Positions 44,753-53,474 of a DNA stretch of 59,441 bases are shown in pieces. The stretch is from Brevibacterium iodinum ATCC 49514 (GTDB lineage Bacteria > Actinomycetota > Actinomycetes > Actinomycetales > Brevibacteriaceae), in NCBI RefSeq assembly GCF_900169265.1, contig NZ_FXYX01000021.1, positions 1-59,441 on the forward strand, in the 5' to 3' direction. The translations under genes were made by a program, and so were the position numbers. The notes below the pieces were generated by a model that saw only the letters and a list, made by a program, of their open reading frames with translations, was not told the DNA's origin and did no database searches. Position 1 is the stretch's first letter, and every line of letters starts with the position of its first letter.

Positions 44753-45205
44753 ATGTCGAACAACGACTCGCTGAAGCTGCACGATCTGCGCCCTGCTCCC
44801 GGAGCCAAGACCGCCAAGACCCGCGTCGGTCGTGGTGAGGCTTCGAAGGGTAAGACCGCCGGACGCGGAACCAAGGGCACGAAGGCCCGCTACCAGGTTC
44901 CGCACGGCTTCGAGGGCGGCCAGACCCCGATGCACATGCGTCTGCCCAAGCTGCGTGGATTCAAGAACCCCGCCAAGGTGGAGTTCCAGGTTGTCAACCT
45001 CGACAAACTGTCCAGCCTGTTCCCCGAGGGCGGAGACGTCACCGTCGCCGATCTCGTGGAGAAGGGCGCTGTGCGCGCAAAGCAGCCCGTCAAGGTTCTC
45101 GGCACCGGTGAGATCACCGTGGCTCTGAACATCACTGCAGACAAGTTCTCCGGCTCCGCAGCCGAGAAGATCAAGGCTGCAGGCGGAAGCACCAACGAGG
45201 CCTGA
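44753..45205 (+). CDS. rplO: 50S ribosomal protein L15
   Basis: The 150-residue protein contains [38 protein letters not shown] and [18 protein letters not shown]. It is the last ribosomal gene before secY and is separated from it by 347 bases with a terminator, so secY-adk-map appears to be a separate transcription unit. Confidence 0.97.
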   Translation: MSNNDSLKLHDLRPAPGAKTAKTRVGRGEASKGKTAGRGTKGTKARYQVPHGFEGGQTPMHMRLPKLRGFKNPAKVEFQVVNLDKLSSLFPEGGDVTVADLVEKGAVRAKQPVKVLGTGEITVALNITADKFSGSAAEKIKAAGGSTNEA

Positions 45206-45246
45206 TCCGTTCCACTCGGAACGGATTCCCGGCTTCAACGCTGGTC

Positions 45247-45278
45247 AAGGGGGCGGTCACTTCGGTGGCCGCCCCCTT
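45247..45278 (+). terminator. Intrinsic terminator after rplO with UUCG tetraloop
   Basis: A 14-base-pair stem rich in G/C (45247-45260 with 45265-45278) is closed by TTCG. It has the same UUCG loop as the tuf terminator and ends the spc operon. Confidence 0.8.
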
Positions 45279-45552
45279 CTGCATCCCTGAACTCCGGCGG
45301 CGGTGGTCATCATTCCAGGCCGAGACCGGCCAGACGCCCTCTCGAGCACTGCGTGAAACCGCTCCGATGCCATCTCAACTCCTGTCTGAAACCGCTCTGA
45401 GGCCACCTCGGACACAGGTTGCGCAGAGGCGTCACAGGGCTTCGCCGGTTTCGGGCTGGAGGGCATACCCTGGTAGTCTTTTGCAGGTATTTGTCTCAAT
45501 CGCCAGGTCGCGACCACGACTCTGACTTTTCATCCCCCAACGAGGAGGACGC
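45279..45552 (+). other. rplO-secY spacer with a tandem 33-base imperfect repeat
   Basis: No gene is seen. Two imperfect units beginning TGAAACCGCTC start at 45354 and 45387, exactly 33 bases apart. The secY promoter must lie here or just after, but no convincing -35/-10 pair was found. Confidence 0.4.
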
Positions 45553-46854
45553 TTGATCGGCGCAATCCGGAGGGCCTTCAGAACGCCCGACTTGAGGAAG
45601 AAACTCCTCTTCACCCTGGGCATTCTTGTCATCTTCCGACTCGGCTCGTTCATTCCTTCGCCTGGAATCGACTACACCAAGGTGCAGGAATGCGTGGCTT
45701 CGCCTCAGCTCAATGAGGGCGGATTCGCCATGATCAACCTCTTCAGCGGCGGCGCGCTGCTGCAGCTGTCGATCTTCGCCCTGGGCATCATGCCGTATAT
45801 CACCGCGAGCATCATCGTCCAGCTGCTGCGAGTGGTCATTCCTCGCTTCGAAGCCCTCCATAAGGAAGGCGCCTCTGGTCAGGCGAAGCTGACTCAGTAC
45901 ACTCGCTACCTCACGATCGGCCTCGCGATCCTCAACTCGACGACCCTCGTGGCGACCGTGCGCTCCGGTGCACTGTTCGGCGACGTCCAGAACTGCCAGG
46001 ACCTCATCGCCAACGACACCTGGTGGGGCATTGCAGTCCTCGTCCTCACACTGACCGCGGGAACCGGCCTGATCATGTGGCTGGGTGAGCAGATCACCGA
46101 ACACGGTGTGGGCAACGGAATGTCGCTGCTCATCTTCACGTCCGTCGCTTCTGCCTTCCCGTCCTCGCTCGGTGCGATCTTCCGCGAGCAGGGTGTCGAC
46201 ATCTTCATCATCGTCATGGCCGTCGGACTCGTCCTCATCGCCCTCGTCGTCTTCGTCGAGCAGTCGCAGCGCAGGATCCCCGTCCAGTACGCCAAGCGCA
46301 TGGTGGGCCGTCGGATGTTCGGCGGAACGTCGACCTACATCCCGATCAAGGTGAATATGGCCGGTGTCATCCCCGTCATCTTCGCCTCCTCGGTGCTCTA
46401 CCTGCCGAATCTGATCTCGCAGTTCTTCGACCCGGAATCCAAGGCAGTCGAATGGATCAACACCTACTTCACCCGCGGTGACCATCCTCTCTACATCACC
46501 GTGTATGCGCTGCTGACGATCTTCTTCGCCTACTTCTACGTCGCGATCACCTTCAACCCTGAAGAGGTCGCGGACAACATGAAGAAGTACGGCGGCTTCA
46601 TCCCGGGTATCCGTGCCGGTCGCCCGACCGCCGAGTACCTCAGCTACGTACTCAGCCGCATCAACTTCCCCGGCTCGCTCTACCTGGCTTTCGTCGCCCT
46701 CATTCCGCTGATCGCTCTGGTTCTCATCAACGCCAACCAGAACTTCCCGTTCGGCGGCACCTCACTGCTGATCGTCGTCGGCGTCGGCCTCGAAACGGTC
46801 AAGCAGATCGACGCGCAGATGCAGCAGCGCCACTACGAGGGTCTGCTGCGCTGA
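45553..46854 (+). CDS. secY: Protein translocase subunit SecY
   Basis: The 433-residue membrane channel of the Sec translocon starts at TTG 45553 behind GAGGAGG. Ten membrane segments are evident, starting KLLFTLGILVIFRLGSFIPSPGID. The plug region is followed by the conserved FALGIMPYITASIIVQLL and the cytoplasmic loops KYGGFIPGIRAGRPTAEYL. It is followed by adk and map, a common bacterial arrangement. Confidence 0.97.
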   Translation: MIGAIRRAFRTPDLRKKLLFTLGILVIFRLGSFIPSPGIDYTKVQECVASPQLNEGGFAMINLFSGGALLQLSIFALGIMPYITASIIVQLLRVVIPRFEALHKEGASGQAKLTQYTRYLTIGLAILNSTTLVATVRSGALFGDVQNCQDLIANDTWWGIAVLVLTLTAGTGLIMWLGEQITEHGVGNGMSLLIFTSVASAFPSSLGAIFREQGVDIFIIVMAVGLVLIALVVFVEQSQRRIPVQYAKRMVGRRMFGGTSTYIPIKVNMAGVIPVIFASSVLYLPNLISQFFDPESKAVEWINTYFTRGDHPLYITVYALLTIFFAYFYVAITFNPEEVADNMKKYGGFIPGIRAGRPTAEYLSYVLSRINFPGSLYLAFVALIPLIALVLINANQNFPFGGTSLLIVVGVGLETVKQIDAQMQQRHYEGLLR

Positions 46855-46903
46855 TTCGACCGGACGCTGACGTTCAGCGGACATTCCATTGGAAGGACAC
46901 CTT

Positions 46904-47470
46904 ATGAGTTCACGCATCATCCTGATCGGCCCTCCCGGCGCAGGCAAGGGCACCCAGGCCGCACGCCTGTCCGAGGCGCTCGGCGTCCCGGCCATCTCGA
47001 CCGGAGACATCTTCCGGGCGAATGTGAAGGGTGAGACCGAACTGGGCAAGCTGGCCAAGCGCTACATGGATGCCGGCGAGTACGTGCCCGACGAGGTCAC
47101 GAACTCGATGGTCGCAGATCGACTGGCACAGGATGACGCAGCCGAGGGCTTCCTCCTCGACGGATATCCTCGCACCAGCGCCCAGGTCGACGAACTCGAC
47201 AGGATGCTCGCTGCCGAGGATAAGGCGATCGAGCACGTGGTCGAGCTCACGGCCGACACCGACGAGGTCGTCGCTCGTCTACTCGCGCGTGCTCAGACCG
47301 AGGGCCGCAGCGACGACAGCGAAGACGTCATCCGCCATCGCCTCGACGTCTACGAAGAGCAGACCCAGCCGCTGACCGATATCTACCGCAGCCGCGGACT
47401 GCTTCGCCAGGTCGACGGACTCGGCGAAGTCAACGACATCACCGAACGCATCCTCTCGACCATTCGATGA
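46904..47470 (+). CDS. adk: Adenylate kinase, short-lid form
   Basis: The 188-residue enzyme interconverts ATP plus AMP with two ADP. It has the P-loop GPPGAGKGTQA, STGDIFRANV at the AMP site and GFLLDGYPRT. The lid is short (LARAQTEGRSDDSEDVIRHRL) and lacks the zinc-binding cysteines of long forms. ATG 46904 follows GGAAGGACACC. The stop overlaps the map ATG by four bases. Confidence 0.95.
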   Translation: MSSRIILIGPPGAGKGTQAARLSEALGVPAISTGDIFRANVKGETELGKLAKRYMDAGEYVPDEVTNSMVADRLAQDDAAEGFLLDGYPRTSAQVDELDRMLAAEDKAIEHVVELTADTDEVVARLLARAQTEGRSDDSEDVIRHRLDVYEEQTQPLTDIYRSRGLLRQVDGLGEVNDITERILSTIR

Positions 47471-48303
47471 TTTTCGGACCACGTATCGAGCTGAAGACTC
47501 CCGCAGAGCTTGAGCTCATGCATCGGGCCGGGCAGGTGACAGCAGAAGTGCTCTCAGCGGCCCGGTCCGCGGCCGTTCCCGGAGCCACCACCGCCGAGGT
47601 GGACGCCGCTGCGGAAGCCGTCATCGACGCCGCCGGGGCCCGCTCGAACTTCAAGGGCTATCAGGGATTCCCTGCGGTCGTGTGCATATCCGTGAACGAG
47701 GAGATCGTCCACGGCATCCCGGGATCCCGTGTCCTCAACGCCGGCGACATCGTGTCGATCGACGGCGGCGCCGTCGTGGACGGCTTCCACGGGGACTCAG
47801 CACTGACGATGAGCGTCGGCGGCGAAGAAGCAGGCACTGCAGCCGACCGTGAGCTGTCCTCTGCCACCGAGGCGGCTATGTGGGCAGGCATCGCGGCGTT
47901 CGCGACCGGTACGAAGGTCAGCGACATCGGCGACGCCATCGATGACTTCGTCTCCGAATCATTCCCCCACCTGGGCCTCGTCGAGGAATTCACGGGACAC
48001 GGCATCGGCACCTCCATGCATATGGCGCCTGAGGTCCTCAACTACCGTGCACGCTCGAACGGCCCGAAGATCAAGCCCGGAATGTGCCTGGCGATCGAGC
48101 CGATGCTCACCACGGGAGGTGCGGACACGCGCACTCTCGCCGACGACTGGACTGCCGTGACGGCGGATGGGTCACGGGCGAGCCACTGGGAACACAGCGT
48201 GGCCCGCCATGACGGGGGAGTCTGGGTACTCACAGCCGCCGACGGGGGAACGGCCGGGCTGGCGCCGTTCGGAATCACTCCCGTGGCTCCGAAAGACGCC
48301 TGA
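47467..48303 (+). CDS. map: Methionine aminopeptidase, type I
   Basis: The 278-residue metalloenzyme removes N-terminal methionine. The five metal ligands are visible in SIDGGAVVDGFHGDSA (two Asp), FTGHGIGTSMH (His), LAIEPMLT (Glu) and SHWEHSVA (Glu). No N-terminal zinc-finger extension is present. It is translationally coupled to adk. Confidence 0.96.
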   Translation: MIFGPRIELKTPAELELMHRAGQVTAEVLSAARSAAVPGATTAEVDAAAEAVIDAAGARSNFKGYQGFPAVVCISVNEEIVHGIPGSRVLNAGDIVSIDGGAVVDGFHGDSALTMSVGGEEAGTAADRELSSATEAAMWAGIAAFATGTKVSDIGDAIDDFVSESFPHLGLVEEFTGHGIGTSMHMAPEVLNYRARSNGPKIKPGMCLAIEPMLTTGGADTRTLADDWTAVTADGSRASHWEHSVARHDGGVWVLTAADGGTAGLAPFGITPVAPKDA

Positions 48304-48334
48304 GGGTAAACGGATCCTGAGCTCGGGCCGAAGC

Positions 48335-49480
48335 TCAGAGGATCCGGGCGATCCTCTTGACCGCCTCGGTGAGCAGAGGTCGGGGGAGTGCGAAGTTGAA
48401 GCGGATATGTCCGGCCCCGACCTCGCCGCAGAGTCGACCCTCGGTCACGGCCACCTCGGCGCGGGATCGGATGTGATCGGACAGGTTCGACTCCAGTCCA
48501 TAGCCGCGCAGATCCAGCCAGGCCAGATAGGTGCCTTCCGGTTCCATATAGGCGGCACCCGGCAGCAGCGACCCGACGAGATCGGTGAAGTGGTCGCGGT
48601 TGCCTTTGAGGTAGCCGTTGACTTTGCTCAGCCAGTCATTCCCACGCGTGTACGCGGCGGTGGTGGCGAGTGTCCCCGGGTTCGACGCCGCCCCCGAGAC
48701 GAACTGTCCCTTCTTCGCCCAGACCTCACGGTCGCTGGGGGAGGTGAGGATGAGCTGGGCGCATTTGAGACCGGGGATGTTGAAGGCCTTCGATGCGGCT
48801 GTCGCGGTGGCGGTTTGGGCGGCGGTCGCCTCGGTGAGCGTGGCATAGGGAATGTGCCGCGCGGGGGCATAGACGACCGGTGCATGGATCTCATCGGAGA
48901 ACACCCGGGCACCGGCCTTCTCCACGACGTCGGCGAGAGCCAGCAGCTCGGCCTCGGTGCAGACCTTGCCGATCGGATTGTGCGGATTGCACAGGACGAA
49001 CGTGGCTCCGGGGGTCAGGGCAGAGGCGATGGCATCGAGGTTGAATGACCAGCCGGACTCCGATCGCAGCATCGGGACTTCGATGAGCTCGCGGCCGGTC
49101 ACTCGCGCGACATCGAAGAACGGCATATAAGCCGGTGTCGGCAGCACGATCGGAGTGTCGGGTGGGGTGAGGTGGGTGAGGACGCCGAGGAACGCAGCCA
49201 GCACGTCACTGGCCGGTTCGATGTGACCGACGGGGATCCGCCAGCCGTAGTGCTCGGAGCAGAAACTCGAGGTCGCTGTTCTCAGGTCGGCGGTCAGGTC
49301 GGCGGGAGCGTAGCCGTAGAGGTCGCGATCGTCGATGGTCTGCAGCGACTGCCGCACCGCGGGAGCCACCCCGAAGTCCATCTCGGCGATGAAGGCGCCG
49401 ATGGAGCCAGGGAAGGACGACCACTTGCGGCCGCCCTTCGCGACAAGGGACTCCTCGGTGATTGCATCGAAATCGGACAT
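48335..49480 (-). CDS. MalY/PatB-type PLP-dependent aminotransferase or cystathionine beta-lyase
   Basis: The 381-residue fold-type I enzyme has the class I/II aminotransferase core. Visible motifs are the substrate-loop ...FIAEMDFGVAP..., CNPHNPIGKV, FSDEIHAPVVY and the PLP-binding lysine in TAASKAFNIPGLKCA. These fit MalY/PatB proteins, which cleave the C-S bond of cystathionine or related thioethers; in Brevibacterium-like bacteria they could release methanethiol precursors. The gene lies on the minus strand between map and infA, breaking the usual cluster. Specificity is inferred from family only. Confidence 0.85.
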   Translation of the reverse strand: MSDFDAITEESLVAKGGRKWSSFPGSIGAFIAEMDFGVAPAVRQSLQTIDDRDLYGYAPADLTADLRTATSSFCSEHYGWRIPVGHIEPASDVLAAFLGVLTHLTPPDTPIVLPTPAYMPFFDVARVTGRELIEVPMLRSESGWSFNLDAIASALTPGATFVLCNPHNPIGKVCTEAELLALADVVEKAGARVFSDEIHAPVVYAPARHIPYATLTEATAAQTATATAASKAFNIPGLKCAQLILTSPSDREVWAKKGQFVSGAASNPGTLATTAAYTRGNDWLSKVNGYLKGNRDHFTDLVGSLLPGAAYMEPEGTYLAWLDLRGYGLESNLSDHIRSRAEVAVTEGRLCGEVGAGHIRFNFALPRPLLTEAVKRIARIL

Positions 49481-49846
49481 CTCTGTACTCCTCTTCGGGG
49501 ACTGCGTCGGGTGCGGTTCTCACGCTAGCAGTCGGGGCGGCCGCGGTGCGCTCGATTCGTCGTCAGGGGACATGGGAACGGTGCGCCGCCTCGGCGAAGA
49601 TGGGATTGTAAGGGACTTCACGCTCAGAAGCGAACACCGTGTGGAAGATTCTTTCTCCGTAGTGTAGGGTTGATGATTGGTCTGTTCTCATTCAACTCAC
49701 CCTTTTCAGATGTGGGCGGCTTCTGCCATCCACTTCTTTTATGTGGTGACGAGGACTGCAGACCGAGGGGTCACCGGCATTGAGTCGGTGATACACGATT
49801 ACGTCGAACGCGAAGGTTTCGCGGGAATACGAGGTTAGCGAACGAT
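49481..49846. other. Intergenic region before infA
   Basis: The 366 bases between the divergent MalY-type gene and infA contain no gene. The infA promoter and the MalY-type promoter must both lie here; no convincing consensus pair was identified. Confidence 0.4.
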
Positions 49847-50068
49847 ATGGCCAAAAAAGAAGGGGTCATTGAGATCGAAGGCACCGTTGTCGAGGCTCTG
49901 CCGAACGCATCGTTTCGGGTTGAGCTGAGCAACGGGCACAAGGTGCTCGCACATATCTCCGGAAAGATGCGTCAGCACTATATCCGCATCCTTCCCGAGG
50001 ACCGGGTCATTGTGGAGCTGTCTCCATACGATCTCTCGCGCGGACGAATCGTTTACCGCTACAAGTAA
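49847..50068 (+). CDS. infA: Translation initiation factor IF-1
   Basis: The 73-residue OB-fold protein begins [40 protein letters not shown] and contains [33 protein letters not shown]. It blocks the A site during initiation. It heads the cluster with rpmJ, rpsM, rpsK, rpoA and rplQ. Confidence 0.97.
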   Translation: MAKKEGVIEIEGTVVEALPNASFRVELSNGHKVLAHISGKMRQHYIRILPEDRVIVELSPYDLSRGRIVYRYK

Positions 50069-50126
50069 GGATCTTCGATCATTCGCGTCCTGTCCGGCCG
50101 GGCAGGGACCGAAAGAAGGAAAAACG

Positions 50127-50240
50127 ATGAAGGTTAAGCCCAGCGTCAAGAAGATCTGCGAGAACTGCCAGATTACCCGCCGTCACGGCCGGGTCATCGT
50201 CATCTGCTCCAACCCGCGCCACAAGCAGCGCCAGGGCTGA
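50127..50240 (+). CDS. rpmJ: 50S ribosomal protein L36
   Basis: The 37-residue protein begins [23 protein letters not shown] and ends [13 protein letters not shown]. The zinc-ribbon ligands C-x2-C, C and H (CENC, C, H) are present, so this is the zinc-binding form. AGAAGGA precedes the ATG. It lies 58 bases after infA. Confidence 0.96.
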   Translation: MKVKPSVKKICENCQITRRHGRVIVICSNPRHKQRQG

Positions 50241-50452
50241 GCAGCTCGTTTCGAGCAGATCGAGGTTCCACAGCGGAGCCTCAGCAGCACCACACCCGCG
50301 CAAACCTCGCCATCTGCGTTCGGAGCCATGAGAAGTGAGAGCTTCCGGGGAACGGACACAGGACGATACCTCCGGTCGGGGGCCGGAGACCTTGGGAGAC
50401 CAAGGACAGGTTTGCATCAGCACCTCCGAAACAACAACAGGAGACAGTACCC
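50241..50452 (+). other. rpmJ-rpsM spacer with small hairpins
   Basis: This 212-base gap holds no gene. Hairpins CTCCGG-N7-CCGGAG near 50370 and CCTTGG-GAGA-CCAAGG near 50391 precede rpsM and might form a regulatory leader. Confidence 0.35.
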
Positions 50453-50821
50453 ATGGCACGACTTGCCGGAGTCGACATCCCGCGTGAAAAGCGCGTGGAA
50501 GTCGCCTTGACTTACATCTATGGTGTGGGCCGCACCCGTGCGCGCCAGACCCTGACCGAAACGGGAATCAGCCCTGATACCCGTGTGAAGGACTTGAGCG
50601 ACGCAGAGCTCGTCCAGCTGCGTGACTACATCGAGGGCACATTCCAGGTTGAGGGTGACCTCCGTCGTGAGGTGGCCGCCGATATCCGCCGCAAGGTCGA
50701 AATCGGAAGCTATGAAGGCCTGCGTCACCGCCGCGGTCTGCCGGTTCGCGGTCAGCGGACCAAGACGAATGCGCGTACCCGCAAGGGACCGAAGCGCACC
50801 GTGGCCGGTAAGAAGAAGTAA
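50453..50821 (+). CDS. rpsM: 30S ribosomal protein S13
   Basis: The 122-residue head protein begins [30 protein letters not shown] and ends with the conserved [24 protein letters not shown] and KK tail. It contacts the P-site tRNA and large subunit. Confidence 0.97.
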   Translation: MARLAGVDIPREKRVEVALTYIYGVGRTRARQTLTETGISPDTRVKDLSDAELVQLRDYIEGTFQVEGDLRREVAADIRRKVEIGSYEGLRHRRGLPVRGQRTKTNARTRKGPKRTVAGKKK

Positions 50822-50872
50822 CACGCTCACTCGGTTGGCTGAGGCCAACCACCTCGATCAGGAGTAGGACAT

Positions 50873-51277
50873 ATGCCTCCCAAGTCACGCGCCGCTACAG
50901 TGCGCAAGCCTCGCCGCAAGCTGAAGAAGAATATCGTTGCCGGCCAGGCTCACATCAAATCAACCTTCAACAACACCATCGTGTCGATCACCGATCCGAC
51001 CGGTGCTGTCATCTCCTGGGCCTCCTCAGGTGAGATCGGCTTCAAGGGTTCGCGCAAGTCGACCCCGTACGCCGCTCAGATGGCTGCCGAATCGGCTGCT
51101 CGCCGGGCGCAGGAACACGGCCTGAAGAAGGTCGACGTGTTCGTCAAGGGACCGGGCTCGGGCCGCGAGACCGCCATCCGTTCGCTGCAGGCCGCCGGCC
51201 TGGAACTGGGAACCATCCAGGATGTCACCCCCGTTCCGTTCAACGGCTGCCGTCCCCCCAAGCGCCGCCGCGGCTGA
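50873..51277 (+). CDS. rpsK: 30S ribosomal protein S11
   Basis: The 134-residue platform protein contains [46 protein letters not shown] and the C-terminal [16 protein letters not shown]. rpsD, which often follows, is absent; rpoA comes after 153 bases. Confidence 0.97.
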   Translation: MPPKSRAATVRKPRRKLKKNIVAGQAHIKSTFNNTIVSITDPTGAVISWASSGEIGFKGSRKSTPYAAQMAAESAARRAQEHGLKKVDVFVKGPGSGRETAIRSLQAAGLELGTIQDVTPVPFNGCRPPKRRRG

Positions 51278-51430
51278 TCCTTCCGTGGAACTGCAACGGA
51301 TGACGGGTGCGAGCCCGACATCGGTCGCAGAACGGATTCCCAGATAACCCGAACCGTTCTTCATGGCTTTTGAGGCCATGACGTGCAGTGCGAACGTCAT
51401 ATAGCGGATGTTCGCTGAAAGGAAGCCCAC

Positions 51431-52429
51431 GTGCTCATTGCACAGCGCCCAACGCTCACGGAAGAAGTCGTCTCCGATAACCGCTCACGGTTCGCCATCG
51501 AACCGCTCGAGCCCGGATTCGGCTACACCCTCGGCAACTCGCTTCGCCGGACCCTGCTGTCCTCGATCCCTGGTGCCGCCGTCACATCCATCCGGATCGA
51601 CGGAGTGCTCCACGAGTTCAGCACCGTGCCGGGAGTCAAAGAGGATGTCACCGAGTTCATCCTCAACCTGAAGTCCCTGGTCGTATCGTCCGAATTCGAC
51701 GAACCGGTCGTCGCCTACCTGCGCAAGCAGGGACCTGGCACCGTGACCGCTGCCGATGTCTCTGCTCCTGCCGGGGTCGAGATCCACAATCCGGACCTGC
51801 ACATCGCCACACTGAATGGTGAGGGTCGTCTGGACATGGAACTGACCATCGAACGTGGACGCGGATACGTTTCGAGCGCTCAGAACAAGAACGCGGATGC
51901 AGAGATCGGCCGGATCCCGGTCGATTCCATCTACTCCCCGGTTCTCAAGGTCACCTACAAGGTCGAAGCCACGCGTGTCGAACAGCGCACCGACTTCGAC
52001 CGTCTCGTCCTCGACGTCGAAACCAAGCCCTCGATGACCCCGCGCGATGCCATCGCATCTGCGGGCAAGACCCTGGTCGAACTCTTCGGCCTGGCTCGAG
52101 AGCTCAACGTCGAAGCAGAAGGCATCGAGATCGGACCCTCGCCTGTGGACGCGGCACTCGCCGCCGACCTGGCGCTGGCGATCGAAGATCTCGACCTGAC
52201 CGTGCGCTCCTACAACTGCCTCAAGCGCGAAGGCATCCACACCGTCGGCGAACTCGTTGCTCGCAGCGAAGCCGACCTGATGGATATCCGCAACTTTGGT
52301 TCGAAGTCGATCGACGAGGTCAAGGCGAAGCTCAATGAGCTCGGCCTGAGCCTCAAGGACAGTCCTGCCGGGTTCGAAGCCGGTCTCGTTGATGAGGACC
52401 AGTCCTACGTCGAAGACGAACAGTACTGA
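51431..52429 (+). CDS. rpoA: DNA-directed RNA polymerase subunit alpha
   Basis: The 332-residue alpha subunit nucleates polymerase assembly. The N-terminal domain holds [34 protein letters not shown]. The C-terminal domain that contacts UP elements and activators starts near residue 250 ([48 protein letters not shown]). The start is GTG 51431 behind GAAAGGAAG. Confidence 0.97.
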   Translation: MLIAQRPTLTEEVVSDNRSRFAIEPLEPGFGYTLGNSLRRTLLSSIPGAAVTSIRIDGVLHEFSTVPGVKEDVTEFILNLKSLVVSSEFDEPVVAYLRKQGPGTVTAADVSAPAGVEIHNPDLHIATLNGEGRLDMELTIERGRGYVSSAQNKNADAEIGRIPVDSIYSPVLKVTYKVEATRVEQRTDFDRLVLDVETKPSMTPRDAIASAGKTLVELFGLARELNVEAEGIEIGPSPVDAALAADLALAIEDLDLTVRSYNCLKREGIHTVGELVARSEADLMDIRNFGSKSIDEVKAKLNELGLSLKDSPAGFEAGLVDEDQSYVEDEQY

Positions 52430-52452
52430 TTAAGACCTAGGAGTAACTGACA

Positions 52453-53004
52453 ATGCCAACCCCAACCAAGGGTCCCCGCCTCGGCGGTTCGCCCACACAC
52501 GAGCGCATGATGCTCAACAATCTGGCAGCCCAGCTGTTCGAGCACAAGCAGATCAAGACGACCGTGACGAAGGCCAAGCGCCTGCGCCCGGTTGCCGAGC
52601 GCATGATCACGAACGCCAAGAAGGGTGACCTGGCCGCACGTCGTCGCGTGCTCGGCCAGATCTCCGACAAGTCGATCGTCCACGAGCTCTTCACCTCGAT
52701 CGCCGAAACGATGTCCGAGCGTCCCGGTGGGTACACCCGTATCACCAAGATCGGCCCCCGTCCCGGCGACAACGCCCCGATGGCCGTCATCGAACTGGTT
52801 CTCGAGCCCTACTCGCCGAAGCAGGCAACCGTGAAGGAAGCCGAACAGGCTACCGCCGCCGCTGCCGCTCCGGCAGAAGAGGCACCGGCTGAGGCTGAGG
52901 TCGTCGAAGAGGCTCCGGCCGAAGACGCCGCAGTTGAGACAGAGGCAGTCGAGGCTGACGCCGAGACCGCTGAAGAGTCCTCCGAGGCTGCCGAGGAGAA
53001 GTAA
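52453..53004 (+). CDS. rplQ: 50S ribosomal protein L17 with acidic C-terminal tail
   Basis: This 183-residue protein contains [43 protein letters not shown] and a normal core to about residue 118. A roughly 60-residue Glu/Ala-rich tail ([17 protein letters not shown] and similar) follows, longer than in E. coli L17. It lies 23 bases after rpoA and ends the cluster. Confidence 0.96.
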   Translation: MPTPTKGPRLGGSPTHERMMLNNLAAQLFEHKQIKTTVTKAKRLRPVAERMITNAKKGDLAARRRVLGQISDKSIVHELFTSIAETMSERPGGYTRITKIGPRPGDNAPMAVIELVLEPYSPKQATVKEAEQATAAAAAPAEEAPAEAEVVEEAPAEDAAVETEAVEADAETAEESSEAAEEK

Positions 53005-53051
53005 GCTCCTCGACCGACTAACGGCTCGGATCTTCGCAGCCGTGAGTCACA

Positions 53052-53091
53052 CACTTCAGGCGGGCACCGACACCGGTGCCCGCCTGAAGTG
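53052..53091 (+). terminator. Intrinsic terminator after rplQ
   Basis: A perfect 18-base-pair stem (53052-53069 with 53074-53091, loop ACAC) begins 47 bases after the rplQ stop. No clear U-tract follows. Confidence 0.8.
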
Positions 53092-53203
53092 CATTCACTG
53101 CCTTTGGGAGGGTAGTGGGGCGATGTTCGAAGGAATCGGGCCGACTCGGCGGGGTCGGTTTCCACGCACCTGTCCGGCCACCTCGGCGTGATCAATTGCT
53201 TTT

Positions 53204-53245
53204 CGTTCCAATCATCGGTTTCGATCCAGATGATTGGAACGAAGA
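53204..53245. repeat. Perfect 15-base inverted repeat in the rplQ-putP spacer
   Basis: TTCGTTCCAATCATC (53204-53218) and its exact complement (53231-53245) flank a 12-base spacer; flanking bases extend the match with one mismatch. It is relatively AT-rich and separate from the two terminators in this gap. It may be an operator, a structured RNA or a mobile-element remnant. Confidence 0.5.
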
Positions 53246-53407
53246 GCGATTATTCGGGTACGGAACCTGAGGCTCGCTACGTTATTTCATCGCATGAGTG
53301 ACCGGCGCCCCTTCTGATCGGGCTGGTGTCTGCAGACGTACCGTGATGCGTTCAGCGCACCGAAAGCGGGTAAGCCATGGGTCAGACTGACGGCTCGATA
53401 TGACGAC

Positions 53408-53433
53408 GGCCGGGGCACGATCGTGCCCCGGCC
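53408..53433. terminator. Perfect 26-base palindrome, probable putP terminator
   Basis: Positions 53408-53420 and 53421-53433 are exact reverse complements (GGCCGGGGCACGA and its complement). It lies 42 bases beyond the putP stop at 53475 and can terminate in either direction. Confidence 0.75.
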
Positions 53434-53474
53434 TTCGTTCAGTTCGCGTCGACTCTCACCTCACGAGTCAGTTC

